Shown: positions 34,869 through 46,306 of the stretch, one piece after another
How the letters are laid out: every line of letters begins with the position of its first letter
Numbering within the stretch: position 1 is the first letter of the stretch
DNA from: Pararge aegeria
Lineage: Eukaryota > Arthropoda > Insecta > Lepidoptera > Nymphalidae
Length of the DNA: 64,000 nt
Reading direction: 5' to 3'
NCBI RefSeq assembly: GCF_905163445.1
Contig: NC_053185.1
Location: forward strand, 19,858,001-19,922,000
Program-made: the position numbers and the translations under genes
The notes under the pieces: model-generated
Seen by the model: only the letters and a program-made list of their open reading frames with translations
Databases searched by the model: none
Told to the model about the DNA's origin: nothing

Positions 34869-37800
34869 CTAAGGTAACTTCAAATCCGTCTTCACTCTGG
34901 ATTCCCGTAGGTATGTTAGATCGTCCATCACGAACCTGCAAACAAGGGTCATGTATATTATAAGCGTTTTCACGAAGTAGTAAATTTTTATGTTGAATCT
35001 TTGGGGTACCTATTCAAGAAACCATTGTGGTACTTTGGTGGTGTTGTGACCATTACTATGCTTTATTCCGCTTATCTTCTAAAGAAGCCCGCGTAGGGTT
35101 TTTTCATTTTACCAAGTTTTATATCAGAAATTAAAGACTAAGAATCAAGAATCAAGACTAAGACTCATTATTTGATTTCCGTCAATAAAATCCTGATTTT
35201 TCTGAAAAATACGCTATCAATAATTGAGAAGCAAGACTTTTATTTTATAATAGAATTCACATGTTGCCAAGGACGATGTTATTTCAATATTTCTAGATTA
35301 TATTCATTCAAATGGTAAACCAACCCTCGCCATTTGGGAAACTTCTTTGTTTTTTGGGGGCCCTTAATTTTTTCATAACTCGTCTACAAGTTTGCTAACT
35401 TGTACCCGACTGTAATCTCACCTGGGTGTGCAGTCTTAGATGATAGCGGCCCAACCTCTTAGGGTTTTGGGATTCAATATAAAATGCGGTGTGGATTTAA
35501 TATTAACTGTTTCCACAGAATGCTAAATCGCTAGCTCGTCTTGTCGGCAGAGGGTAACATCGGCTAAAGTTTACCACCAGAATTTACCAACGTGGAGGGC
35601 CCGGGTCTCCTCCCACAATAAGAATGGTTTAAAGCCGTAGATTCAAACCATTCTTATGGGAGAAGAACCGGGCCCTGGGCCCCGCAACGGTTTGGTACTA
35701 TGATATATAGGTACTGCACATGTAATCAGTTTTTTTCAAATAAAAGTTTTATTATTATTAGGAAAGGACACACACACACTTATCGGTGAGTTTAAATTTT
35801 TTGTTAAATTAATTTAACATGACGCTTTGTCAATGCTTCGTGCACTTGTAATTGACGTGCATGTTGGCCATGTTTTTGTGTGTGCGCTTTATTTTAAAAC
35901 GTGTAATATGCATGCTGTTAGTTCTCTTAATAAATGAATAATGGAGGCAGCGCTCTGCGGTGGGCAGCAGACCTGTAGAAGAGTCCGGGCAGCAGCGCCG
36001 TGCAGAGGTGCCACAGCGCGTGCGCGTCCCAGCCGAGGCGCGGCGCGAAGTCGCACAGCTCCATGGCCAGGAACAGGCCCGACAGCGCCGTGAAGCGCAC
36101 CAGCCGCCACGCGTAGCGCCGCCCACCCCGTAGTGCGTGCACCGCCCACGCCAGCCACAGCGCCGCACCCGCCACGCCTGCGCCGGCAACACACCGTTAT
36201 GCCCGGTTTTTTAACTTGTATGCCCGGTTTTTGTCTGTTATGCCCGGTTTTGCCACTGTATGCCTGTGTTTTATATTTTGCCTGTGATACTTGTTACGCC
36301 CGCTTCTTGCTTGTGATGCGGGCTTTAGGCCTGTTTTTCTTATTATGCCCGCTTTATGCCTGTCACGCCTGTTATTCCCGCTTTTTGTCTGTGATGCCTG
36401 TTATGCCTGCTTTTTGCATGTGATGCCTGTTATGCACGTTTTGATGCCTGCAATGCCTGTTATACCCGTTTTTAGGATTTCATACTCAAAGGATAAAACG
36501 ATAATAGGGTATTATTACTGTCTCTACTAATCCGCTGTCGTTCCGTCTGTCTATCTGTCACCAGGCTGGACCTCATGAACCGTGATAGAATTATTTTAAA
36601 GCTTTATTATTTCTGCTGTCGCTATAACAACAAATACTAAGATCAGAACAAAATCAATATTTCAGACCCTTAAATATTGATTTTGTTATATGATTCAACA
36701 GACATAACTTTTTTTTCGTTTTATGCCTGTAATACCTCTTGTTTATTCCTACAGTATATAGTATAGTATTAATTTTTTGTTTTGTTTTAAATTAATGATC
36801 CCAGCCTTACCAAAGAACACGTTAACTTGTATATTGTAATCGTAGTCGATCCTGCCCGTGTACAGGTAGCGCACGTGCTCCACATAGTACAGCAGCAACA
36901 GTGAGATGAGGGCCACTGCGATCGCGCGGCCTCGCTTGTACAACATTCTGAAAACAGCAATGTATGTGAGCCGAAAGGATCCTCTGTATCAACCCATATT
37001 GTATGTTTGTTTGTTCTGACTATGCTCCGAAACTGGACCGATATTAACCATTTATTTTCCAAAAGAAAGCTAAATTGTCAAGTTGGGTCTGATTGGGTGA
37101 AGTAAAGTTAATTCAAGTCAAAAAATCAAAATGAGAAAGAAAATTAAAAAAAAATTCAAACAAAATAATTTAAAAAAAACCTCACCGTGCTATGGCCGCT
37201 ATGAGCAGACTCATGACCATAGAAAGCGCGCACGCGTAGTCCATGAACTCGGTGAAGAACAGATCCCGCGCGTGGAACACCGTCGACCAGAGCCACGCGT
37301 TGATGCACACCTGCGGGCAGACGAGCGAGTACTGAAGACCACTTAAGGTATCACAGACATCAACGTCAATATGGCGAGACGTAGACGCCATCTTGACTTA
37401 AGAGATTTGAAAACAATATTTCAAAAAATTAAAGTAGTAGTAACGCTTTTTTGTGGCAGAGCTCGTCAGAGAAAGTACCGCCATGCTTACATCTGTCGCT
37501 AAGCAGAATTACAGTGTTCCAGTCTGAATGGCGAGGCTGCCACATATCACAGGCACACAGTCTTAACATCTAGGTACGCCTTACCGTAGGAGACCGTTGG
37601 AAATCCTCATGAGTCATGATTGCCACTGCGACACGGGGGTATTGTCGGACTCCCCACCGACTAAAACCCCACGAAGTTCCAACTAACCACCCGACAACTA
37701 AATCACGCGAACGCTTTCGTATACTACCGTGACTCCGCCAGACGTTACAACACCACAACCTGACATTGAGTCTTATTAATGTTATATTAAATATAGTGTA

Positions 37801-39481
37801 TTTGAATACAGTGTATTCAAATTTGCCATACACACAACTTTTTTGATTCTAAATTCATTATAATAAGCAATTACCTACTTTTAAAGAGATAGTAATTACC
37901 CAAGCAAAACAATGCCAAAACATGATCATAGGCGTGTCCTTTAGAGGGAATTCCCTTGTCATTTTCTTATACATATGGATGTGTATCCAGAGGTTTAATA
38001 CCGATGCGAAGGCAGATGCAGGTTCTTGCACACCCAGAATCCTTCGGAATGGCCACTGTTGAAAGAACGAAAATATAGTACCTAAAGTGCATGGAAGTTC
38101 CACTCAATTTTTGATAATAGGAATGAAAGTTAAGATATCATATCTCTTTCCTACTTAATATGAAGAATATTAAACTATGATATTAGGAATGGATAATCTT
38201 TTGGCTAAATGTATGTTTGTTTGTTAATTATGTTCAGCTCAACCAATCTTGAAGAAATTTGAATCTGAGATACTGTGCATCCCGAAGGTGGACATAGGAT
38301 ACTTTTTATCCTGGGAAAGCTTGGCCAAATAGTAAACTTTGTAGTTGTGTTAATAAAAATACTTTATTACAGCTAGTTTCGAAATATAATCCATACCATA
38401 CTAATATTGTAAAAAAGAAAGTGTCTTATGGTTTTGTTTATTACTTATTTTTGTCTCATCTAATGCTCCTGATCTTGTTGGATTTTGGCACATGAGTATA
38501 CTGCTTGCCTTATGGAGTTAGACATAGGATACTCTCTTTTCCAAAAAAAATTATCCATGGAATATCCCTGTGGAAAATAAAAAATAGCCAGTACCCGAAG
38601 CAAAGCTTAACAACTAAATCTTTGTCAAATGTTGCATAGAACCGAATACTTTTTTAAACATATACTATAATGGACAACAGCTCTGCTGTAAGGAGGAAGA
38701 ACTACTTTGACAATAAGATTTTTTCAAAGGCTAAGAGCAGAAGTATAATAACTAGGTAACATACTTTTCCATGAAATTTAGGTATCTCATATCCCCTCTC
38801 ATAGTAGCCATGCACTGTGCGCCACATGCAGTGATAGCGGCACTCATCTTCACAACCCCAAAGCAGCAACCAATCACTCACATCCTGCAATTTTGCTGCC
38901 TCAGCAGTAAATACACCATCTAAAATAATTTTACAAACAATAATACATACATCTAAAATAACGACATATATATGTGTTTTGATCTAATCACCTAAATTAA
39001 ATACCACTTATACTTGAACTTAATAGTTATAACGTACTAACTCAAACTAACTGCCTTATTTATAACATTACTACCGTGCCCTTTCATTTTATCTGTATTA
39101 AGTATAGAACAAAGTATATAGCCTATAACCTTCCTAAATTCCTTTATTATATTGACTCTCTGTCAAAAGGACAAAGAGGACCATATATAAAGTTACTATT
39201 GATGAATTAAGAAGCAAAGGAAATTTTACTACAGATTTTTATTTATAACGACGCCGTGGAACAATTTAAGGTAGTAGGGTGACATTAATAGTTATTAATA
39301 TTATTCACTGAAAATGTATAAAATAATTTTGATGTAGATACATACCTGAAGTGCAGTTGGCATTTTTGCACTTTTGTAAACATTTTTGATAGAAAGGCGA
39401 CCGATCGCCGTCACTAGTCGAAATAAGAGGACATAATAGTGCTAAAAAGAATAACAAAATGTAATGTTTTACTTCATACAT
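34869..39481 (-). CDS. PGAP3: Post-GPI attachment to proteins factor 3, complete, 7 exons
   Basis: PGAP3 (Per1-like) removes the unsaturated sn-2 acyl chain during GPI-anchor fatty-acid remodelling in the Golgi. Exons in transcript order: 39481-39346, 38919-38765, 38055-37900, 37310-37186, 36947-36811, 36177-35973, 34935-34869. Phases agree and total 326 residues (human 320). Residues 1-22 form a signal peptide. The lumenal Cys-rich head has CLQKCKNANC with an NCT sequon and GCEDECRYHCMWRTV. Then come PKFHGKWPF, QEPASAFASVLN and several membrane spans. The CREST-superfamily signatures WSTVFHARD and DAHALWH supply the conserved Ser, His and Asp. The tail FVMDDLTYLRES ... DLKLP mirrors the human C-terminus. 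In exon 4 a nearer CAG 21 nt upstream could add seven residues, but alignment favours 37310. It is convergent with paralogue 2, with 527 bp between stops. Confidence 0.95.
35596..35676. repeat. Imperfect long inverted repeat in PGAP3 intron 6
   Basis: Arms of about 33 bp ('agggcccgggtctcc ... aagaatggttt' and its near-complement at 35645-35676) enclose a 14-nt loop. There are a few mismatches and one 2-nt indel. It would form a stable hairpin in the PGAP3 pre-mRNA. Confidence 0.8.
36190..36480. repeat. Degenerate tandem repeat (ATGCC/TGTTATGCCCG type)
   Basis: About 25 imperfect units based on 'tatgcccggtttttt' and 'tgtgatgcctgttatgcc' directly follow exon 6 of PGAP3 upstream in transcript sense. 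The first three units ('atgcccggttttt') are near-identical and later ones drift. Frames across it are open only because the unit lacks stops. Not coding. Confidence 0.8.
38195..38595. repeat. Two adjacent copies of an interspersed repeat, PGAP3 intron 2
   Basis: Both halves carry '...gtttgtt...', a 'tggacataggatactttt' or 'agacataggatactctct' block and a following 'cctgggaa' or 'ccatgg' segment, as in lepidopteran repeats describing a 'GGACATAGGATAC' motif. Class unknown. Confidence 0.4.
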
Positions 39482-40065
39482 CTTTAAAAATATTTTAGAA
39501 AATTGGAAGCCAATTTCATTAGAACATGAAGAAAGTTATGAATTAATAAAGCGTAAACTTTGTTTGTTCTAAGCGTGTTTTGCGTTCACTGTTTAACCAT
39601 CTTTCTACTGTGTGTACGTGTTTATTTAATAATAATCATTATAATGATTGCAACTGTAATTTAAAATAAAAAAATAACATCAGCATCATTCCTTCAAATG
39701 ACATTACACAAACTTGTGTCTTTTAGGAACCTATATAGGATAGTATAGGATTTTATACTACTAATAAATACATACTCTGTGCCACTGGTCTGTGTAAAAG
39801 ATCACAGACTACAGGAAATTATTGTAAAGCTGGGATTGCTGCGTGATAAGCGTACTGTTTTTTCAATTTTATTTATAACATATGGTTTATTTTATAAAAC
39901 ATAATATGTAACAAAAAACAACAAGGAAGTTTAAGAACTGACTATTTTTTTAGTAATATGTTATGGCAGAGAACACCAACTCACAATTGACGCGTATGAT
40001 TCATTTTATATTTTGCATGCCACTAAGCACGTAAAGAACCTATACCTGTATTATTGTTTTTTTTT

Positions 40066-40240
40066 TTTTTTAATATATAGACAAGTGCTTGACTGCAATC
40101 ATACCTGATGGTAAGTGATGATGCAGCCTACTATGAAGCGCGCTTGTCTAGAAGAGGCCTATTCACTCTTGATTTGAAGGTACCCAGATTATAGGTATCG
40201 GGGAAGACGGAAGATGGGAGGGCATTCCATTACATTATTA
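40066..40240. repeat. Unclassified interspersed repeat
   Basis: Starts after a T-rich run with 'gacaagtgcttgactgcaat' and carries 'acctgatggtaagtgatgat', 'tctagaagaggcctattcac' and 'agatgggagggcattcc'. I recall this block as very common in lepidopteran genomes; class not assigned. Confidence 0.45.
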
Positions 40241-41289
40241 TTGATGGACATAATGTAGAGAAATTTGTTGTCGAAATAGAATAGTATCCAAGTCAAGGTT
40301 ACTAACTAAAGGTAATACTAGGTAATACTAATGAATGTGCCACGTTTATTATATAGATTTTGTAGAAAATATAAATTACTTTCTTGTTCCAGATTTTATT
40401 CGCTTTTCTATTTATGTAGGGTTTGTTTTATCTTTAACATTATTATATTATTGAGCTGATATATGCCTTGCTTGGCATGGAAGATCTTCATTTGCAGACC
40501 CCTTAAACTTATAACACCATAATCTAAGGAGAGATCAACATTTATTATGATAGTAATTTTGTGTATGTACTAAAACCAAAAGTACACTTTTGGTGCACGC
40601 ACGTCTTTACATTAAAATAAAATAACATTAGTGCAAACCCCTGAAGAAGTGTGCACGAGCACTACTATATAATTATTGTTAGGTAAAATATAAAATAATG
40701 CTTGTTTGAATCTGTGTCAGCGCGCCACTTATTTCCCACCGTGACGGCGTGTGGAGCTGAAGGTTTTCTGGATTTTACAATAAATAACTACAGTGTTTTG
40801 TGTAATGACTAGGTTATTTTATGTTCATAAAGAAACAAGAAAGCTATTTTATCAATTGGATTTGTGAATTTCGTTGTATTTTTATCGCTATAAAGGTCAA
40901 ATACCGACACCACGTTTTAGCCATTTTCATGCGATTTTGGTGCAAGTTGACGCATTCTTTACGATTTTTATATATTTCATTGTAGTCTTATACTTCTATA
41001 AATTGCACTATGATAAAGATAAATTATTTAGGAAGCCAATGCCGTTTACAGAATCATGAAATGTGGGATGGATATTTTTTTATAGGCATTTCCCCAAAAA
41101 GTGTCGTAAATGTAAAATTCCAAATTTGAACTGTTTGAAACTGACATTTAGATTTTTGAGGATGGATTCAGAGGTTAAATTGATTAGTTTTTATAAGTAA
41201 TCGATTATTTTCATCGAATTATTATTAGATTACTTTGCTTTATGAGGTGAAATTATCGTTAATGAAATATTCATTGGGTTTGTTCAGTA

Positions 41290-41550
41290 AGTTTGAAAAA
41301 AACTCACCGAACACTTACCGGTGAGTTAAATTTTTTGTTAATTTTTTTGTCAAATCAAGTTTAAATATAAAATATCAATTTTAATATATAAAACGCTTTG
41401 TCAATGCTATGTGCACTTGTAATTGACGTGCATATCAGTTCTTGTTTTTGTGTGTGTACTATGTTTAAAAACGTGTAATATGCATGTTGTGACGTTTCAA
41501 AAGTGCTTATATTAGGCCAACTTGAAATAATCGAATTTTGATTTTTTTTT
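41290..41550. repeat. Interspersed repeat shared with 35775-35905, ending in a LINE 3' tail
   Basis: Shares 'ttatcggtgag' or 'ttaccggtgagttaaatttt', 'gctttgtcaatgct', 'gtgcacttgtaattgacgtg' and 'cgtgtaatatgcatg' with 35775-35905 in the PGAP3 gene. It ends with the 'tttcaaaagtgcttatatta' LINE tail seen at 2170 and 29215. Confidence 0.55.
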
Positions 41551-41876
41551 TGAGTTAGTACTCTTAATACATAAATAAATAAATCGTGTTATAACTCCAT
41601 TTTGTGATTGGTTATTATTAACTGAAGTTCAATTTTATATGAAGAAGTTCAATTTTATATTTATATGATATACTAAATGAAATTGTAAGTTTTAGACCAA
41701 ACAAGACGTCGTGCACAGAAGCCTACAACACCCCAAACCCCAGAACAAGAATGTTCAGAAGACTGACAACAACAATAATTGACATTTACCCATAACCTAA
41801 AAAGAAAAACAAAAGAATTTTCATTTTTTAATATTTGTATTTAAATGAACCTGTGAATGAATAAACACATTTAAAA

Positions 41877-43037
41877 ATGGTGTTTCTCAGTAGAACGTGG
41901 TTTGCAATTAAAGAATTTAAACGCCCCCGGAAGTTTCTTCGCAGTAAGTTTATCGACACAGTAAGACTACACGTAAAAGGTGGCACTGGAGGGACCGGCT
42001 TACCAAAATTTGGAGGGCTCGGTGGACAAGGAGGATGTATATATTGTGTGGGCAAAGAAGAAGCCAATTTAGGGTCTATCATGACTAAATATCGAGGCAA
42101 AACTGTTACTGCAGGACATGGTGAAGACAGTCGTAAAACAAAAATTGTTGGCAATCCCGGGGCTGACGTGAAGCTTGAGGTCCCGCTCGGTGTTACAATC
42201 TATAGAGAAGACGGACAAGTCTTAGGATCGGTTGACAAACAAGATGAGTTACTTATAGTCGCGCGCGGAGGTCCAGGGGGCACCAAAGACAACAACTTTC
42301 TCGGACACTTTGGTCAAACACATCACATACGGTTAGACTTGAAATTAATCGCTGATGTTGGCCTTGTTGGGTTCCCGAACGCAGGAAAAAGTTCATTGTT
42401 ACGAGCAATATCTAGGGCCAAGCCAAGAATAGCAAACTATCCCTTCACCACAATAAAACCTAACAAAGGTATTATTCACTATAAGGATTTGCGGCAGATA
42501 TCGATAGCAGATCTACCTGGTCTAATAGAAGGTGCACACAATAATGTTGGACTAGGTCACAAGTTCTTAAAGCATGTTGAGAGAACAAAATTATTACTAT
42601 TTATAACTGACGTACATGGTTTTAAATTGAGCCATAAGTACCCATTCAGGTCTTGTCTGGAAACAATTATGCTCTTAAACAAAGAATTGGAGCTGTATGA
42701 TGAAGATTTATTAGATAAGCCTGCAATATTAGCTGTAAATAAATTGGATCTACCAGGTGCAAAAGAAAAGTTCTTAGAAGTTAAAGAAGCGTTTAGAAAT
42801 ATGGATAATATTTTAAAAACCTTACCTGAGGAAATAAAACCAAATAAAGTTATCAAATTTGAAGATATCATTGGTATATCAGCCTTGAAAGGTGAATCTA
42901 TTGAAGAGTTAAAGAACTTGGTGAGGAAACGTTTAGATGAGTATGCAGAGGAAAATAACCCTGATATTGTCGATGCAAGTACGCTTTTGAGGAAGAACAG
43001 AGCTATTGTGAAAGAAAGGGGGTCTCAGGTGACCTAA
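41877..43037 (+). CDS. GTPBP10: Mitochondrial Obg-family GTPase
   Basis: A single-exon, 386-residue protein of the Obg/CgtA family. The animal mitochondrial member GTPBP10 assists maturation of the mitoribosomal large subunit. The basic N-terminus (FKRPRKFLRSKF) suits mitochondrial import. Residues about 24-157 form the Gly-rich Obg fold (VKGGTGGTGLPKFGGLGGQGG, cut here: VKGGTGGTG and GGLGGQGG). The G domain has G1 GFPNAGKSS at 165-173, switch I NYPFTTIKPN, G3 DLPGLIEGA at 212-220, G4 NKLD at 288-291 and G5 SALKG near 338. Length equals the human protein (387). GTPBP10 fits better than MTG2/GTPBP5, because MTG2 has the stricter bacterial-type glycine domain. The absence of introns in an intron-rich region could reflect ancient intron loss or retroposition; there is no poly(A) remnant or decay, so it looks functional. 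Confidence 0.93.
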   Translation: MVFLSRTWFAIKEFKRPRKFLRSKFIDTVRLHVKGGTGGTGLPKFGGLGGQGGCIYCVGKEEANLGSIMTKYRGKTVTAGHGEDSRKTKIVGNPGADVKLEVPLGVTIYREDGQVLGSVDKQDELLIVARGGPGGTKDNNFLGHFGQTHHIRLDLKLIADVGLVGFPNAGKSSLLRAISRAKPRIANYPFTTIKPNKGIIHYKDLRQISIADLPGLIEGAHNNVGLGHKFLKHVERTKLLLFITDVHGFKLSHKYPFRSCLETIMLLNKELELYDEDLLDKPAILAVNKLDLPGAKEKFLEVKEAFRNMDNILKTLPEEIKPNKVIKFEDIIGISALKGESIEELKNLVRKRLDEYAEENNPDIVDASTLLRKNRAIVKERGSQVT

Positions 43038-43065
43038 TAATTTATCTTAAAGCATCTTATTTGTA

Positions 43066-43071
43066 AATAAA
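43066..43071 (+). terminator. Candidate poly(A) signal of GTPBP10
   Basis: AATAAA 29 nt after the stop codon, implying a very short 3' UTR. Confidence 0.55.
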
Positions 43072-45845
43072 TTAAATTGAAATATTAAATCATATTCGTA
43101 GTAATTATTCAAAATGCACTTATTTCACATAGCCACATATGAAATGTCAAATATGCTTATGCTGCATTGGTCAGTCCAAAATTACCTTAGCACCCATGTA
43201 ATACAAAAATATACTGCTATACAAATGACTGTTTGTATTCAATAAGCCTTTGTCACCAGTTTACAGCCAAGTCAAATGTTTTTATTACATATTTTTTCTT
43301 CCCATACCAAGATGGGCCCAGATCTTCAGATGAATGGGGGCGACTAGCCCTTGCTCCCGCACGCCAGCAACGAAAGACACTCCGCCCACACCCGTCCGCT
43401 AGTCCCATAACTGGGCAGTTTTTCACACCGCTCTGAATCACCCCTCATCTGCAGATCGGAAGGTCTCTCCTCGTCATTAGGCATAGGCTAACATTTAACA
43501 ATATCCCATAAGAGAAAATGCTAACCAATGTTTCCAGTATGGACCGACCCTAATGCTGCTCTGTAAGCCATGCATAACCAAGATGTCAGGATTAAATAAA
43601 ATGGCCAAATTTCACAACGTAATTTTATTAAAGTAAAAGCTTTATAAGTTTGCCTTAAGTGATAGGATCTAATCTAGTTAAAAGTTTACACTAATAATAT
43701 GTTTACCATCAACTTAGCAGCTCTTACAAACTTTTTTATCACAGTACATAATCTTACCCATTCTCTTATATGCTAAGAACAAACAAATAATAATGTTATT
43801 GGATCTACACTAAGTGTTATAAAATTTTAATGTTGCAACAGTAGAAAATTATCTCTGAATGAATGGTATAAAGTCTAATTTAAACAAATAGTCAACAGAG
43901 TTTTCGTCACTTTGTTTGTTACGGTTAAAACGGTATTACGTAAAAAATAAATATAAAATGCAATTTTAATTTAGAAAATTTCTTCACCAGATTCTATTTA
44001 AGGTATAATGATTTACGTCAAGACTTTCTGAAGTAAATAAAAAAAAACAAATATACAAACAATGACTTAATCTAGAAACTTATAATTGTATTACACTTTA
44101 ATGCGCCGTTGCATTATTTTTTGAGTACATAAAACATTTAAAAAAATGCAAAGGAGACACCCAAAATTTAGGGTTTTTCCCATATATCAGTCACGTTAGT
44201 TACGTGGTGCATTACGCAGCAACATCATCGAGTGGCGTGAAGACATGGGGACAAGATTTGAATACCGACCATAGATCTGGCTAACACACGTGTCACGACA
44301 TAATAATTATGTTAAGAGATAAGTAAGAAAATGGGTAGACAAATATATCGAGGCGCGCATCTTAGCCACTTCTGGTTTGTATAACTCTACCCCACTGGAT
44401 TCCAGAGCGCTATATTTTAAACCCACGAGGCTAACATCTTTAATAGCAGTTTTATAGTCATATTGACAGGATATGCCATATTAACCGTCACTTTCATATA
44501 ATAATGCTTTAAACGATGGCAGCAAGTCGATCGGCCACTAGACTCGATGTATGGGAATGAACCCTAAGAGTAGAATAAGTTAAATGTATAAATAGTATGC
44601 CCCCGTAAAGTAATTAAAGACTGGCCCTGATCTAGACAAACGCCATGGTAGGCAAAGAAACTGGAATGAACGGACGATAAAATTAATTTCATTCGAAACA
44701 CAAAAGTTTAATCCGTTTTAGATAATAAGAGATTTGCCGTGCACCCAGTCTCGTAATCAGCAAATGTAAGCGCTGAATTCGCGAGCTATTTGGTTAGCGT
44801 TTGTCCGCCTAGTCCAAACCGATCCGGGATCGTTCGGGAATAACAGTATAAAAACAAAACTCACTTAAAGTACGTGATACGCTTAGAAATTGTACATTCA
44901 TTTTCCGGACCCCTAATTAAAGGTAAAGTGGGAAGAGAAGGAGAATGTCCTTTCGATGCATCGCGGTTTTTATTGTTTAAAGTTGAGGGCAGAACTAGAC
45001 TGAATAGTCCCCGAGTCCAATTTCACTGTATAATTGGGCATATTTCGAGGAAGATTTCGGTGAGTTAAGCTCCTTTAATCTCAAACTTTATCTACCTAAT
45101 TTGCCTTGCTAGGCTTTAGCTTACGTTAACCTTATAGGCATACCGACAGGTCATAGACTAGAAATCCCTTATTATACTTACAAACTAAATAATTATTAAA
45201 ATAAAAATTACAGATTGACTCATATAAGTACTGCAATCAATAGATATATTTTGTGAACTAGAACGCTGGTGTGTGCTGGTGCCGTGGACTAATAATTGGT
45301 AGTTAGGAAAGGACAAAACCGTCGATTGCGCAGGGTAGTCAACGATACTTTTTGTTTTCTAAATGAAAAGCTAGTCTTGCATTACGTCCTACAGTCTTAA
45401 TTATGTAACATACAAATCTACGATAAAATATAGGTATGTTTTATACAACACGGTCGACGTAACTTCTCTTCTTATTACGTCACTTTTATATTAGGTACGT
45501 TATTATTAAAAATAATCTTTATGGCGACTAAGATAGTAGTAGTCCAGTAGCAGTGCATTCCCCAATGTTAAATGTGCCATTATATCCCGAATTTACGTAA
45601 TTTTCCCTTAAGGGGAAGTGAGCGAGGCACCACTGCATCGCGCGACACAGGGAGTTCGACCGCGATACACATACTTTATATCGCATTGATATGGTAATAT
45701 AACATGGTATGGATATGGAAATATCGTAAGTGATAGTGGTTTATGGATCGGTTGCCTGGAAGAGATCGCTATGTCAAGGCCGCCCAATTGTATACATCGT
45801 GTAAACAAGTTTTTTTTATAATTTTTCCTGTATTTTTATGTTGTG

Positions 45846-46306
45846 CAGTGGCGTGCATAGAGGGTATGCAGAAGATAAAAAATGAAGAAAATCTCCAGTA
45901 CGAGATAAAAAAAAAACTTAAGGATAGGCATTGTAAGAGTTATAACAAGCCTACCCTTAAGTATTTATTAACTCGTACTGGAGATTTTGTTCAATTTATA
46001 TCATCTGCATACCCTGTGCATACCCTATTTTGACGCGCAGTGGGCAGCGACCCTGCTTTATGAGTCCAAGGCCGTGGGTTCTATTCCCACAACTGGAAAA
46101 TGTTTGTGTGAAGAACATGAATGTTTTTCAGTGTCTGGGTGTTTATATGTATATTATAAGTATTTATGTTTATTATTATAAAAATATTCATCAGTTATCT
46201 TAGTACCCATAACACAAGCTATGCTTACTTTGGGACTAGATGGCGGTGTGTGTATTGTCGTAGTATATTTATTTATTAATTATTATTTATTATTTGCACG
46301 CCACTG
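45846..46306. mobile_element. hAT-type MITE, copy 3, interrupted by a SINE
   Basis: Ends CAGTGGCGTGCA ... TGCACGCCACTG, flanked by ATGTTGTG (45838-45845) and ATGTGGTG (46307-46314), an 8-bp duplication with one mismatch. Without the SINE at about 46034-46295 the element is about 200 bp and almost fully palindromic: 'aaaatctccagtacgag' pairs with 'ctcgtactggagatttt', and 'cttaaggataggc' pairs with 'gcctacccttaag'. Its palindromic interior differs from that of the 142-144-bp copies; only the termini are common. Confidence 0.8.
46034..46295 (+). mobile_element. tRNA-derived SINE nested in the hAT MITE
   Basis: Full-length SINE: head 'gcgcagtgggcagcgaccct', B-box-like 'gggttctattcccacaactg', body 'cagtgtctgggtgtttatat', tail 'ttactttgggactagatgg' and an AT-rich (TTAT)n end. 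It lies wholly inside the MITE near its right end. Confidence 0.8.

Larger units (their letters stand above)
39482..41876. other. Divergent intergenic region PGAP3 / GTPBP10
   Basis: About 2.4 kb from which both genes are presumably transcribed outward. It contains an interspersed repeat at about 40066-40240 ('tcatacctgatggtaagtga', 'gatgcagcctactatgaagc'), a LINE 3' tail at about 41490-41550, and a segment (41290-41480) resembling 35775-35905 ('caccgaacacttaccggtgagt', 'gctttgtcaatgctatgtgc'). No TATA box or other promoter element is convincing. Confidence 0.45.

Noticed and set aside
36133..36423. Cys/Pro/Ala-rich frame resembling a structural protein
   Set aside because: It reads through the ATGCC-type tandem repeat and is a product of repeat composition inside a PGAP3 intron.
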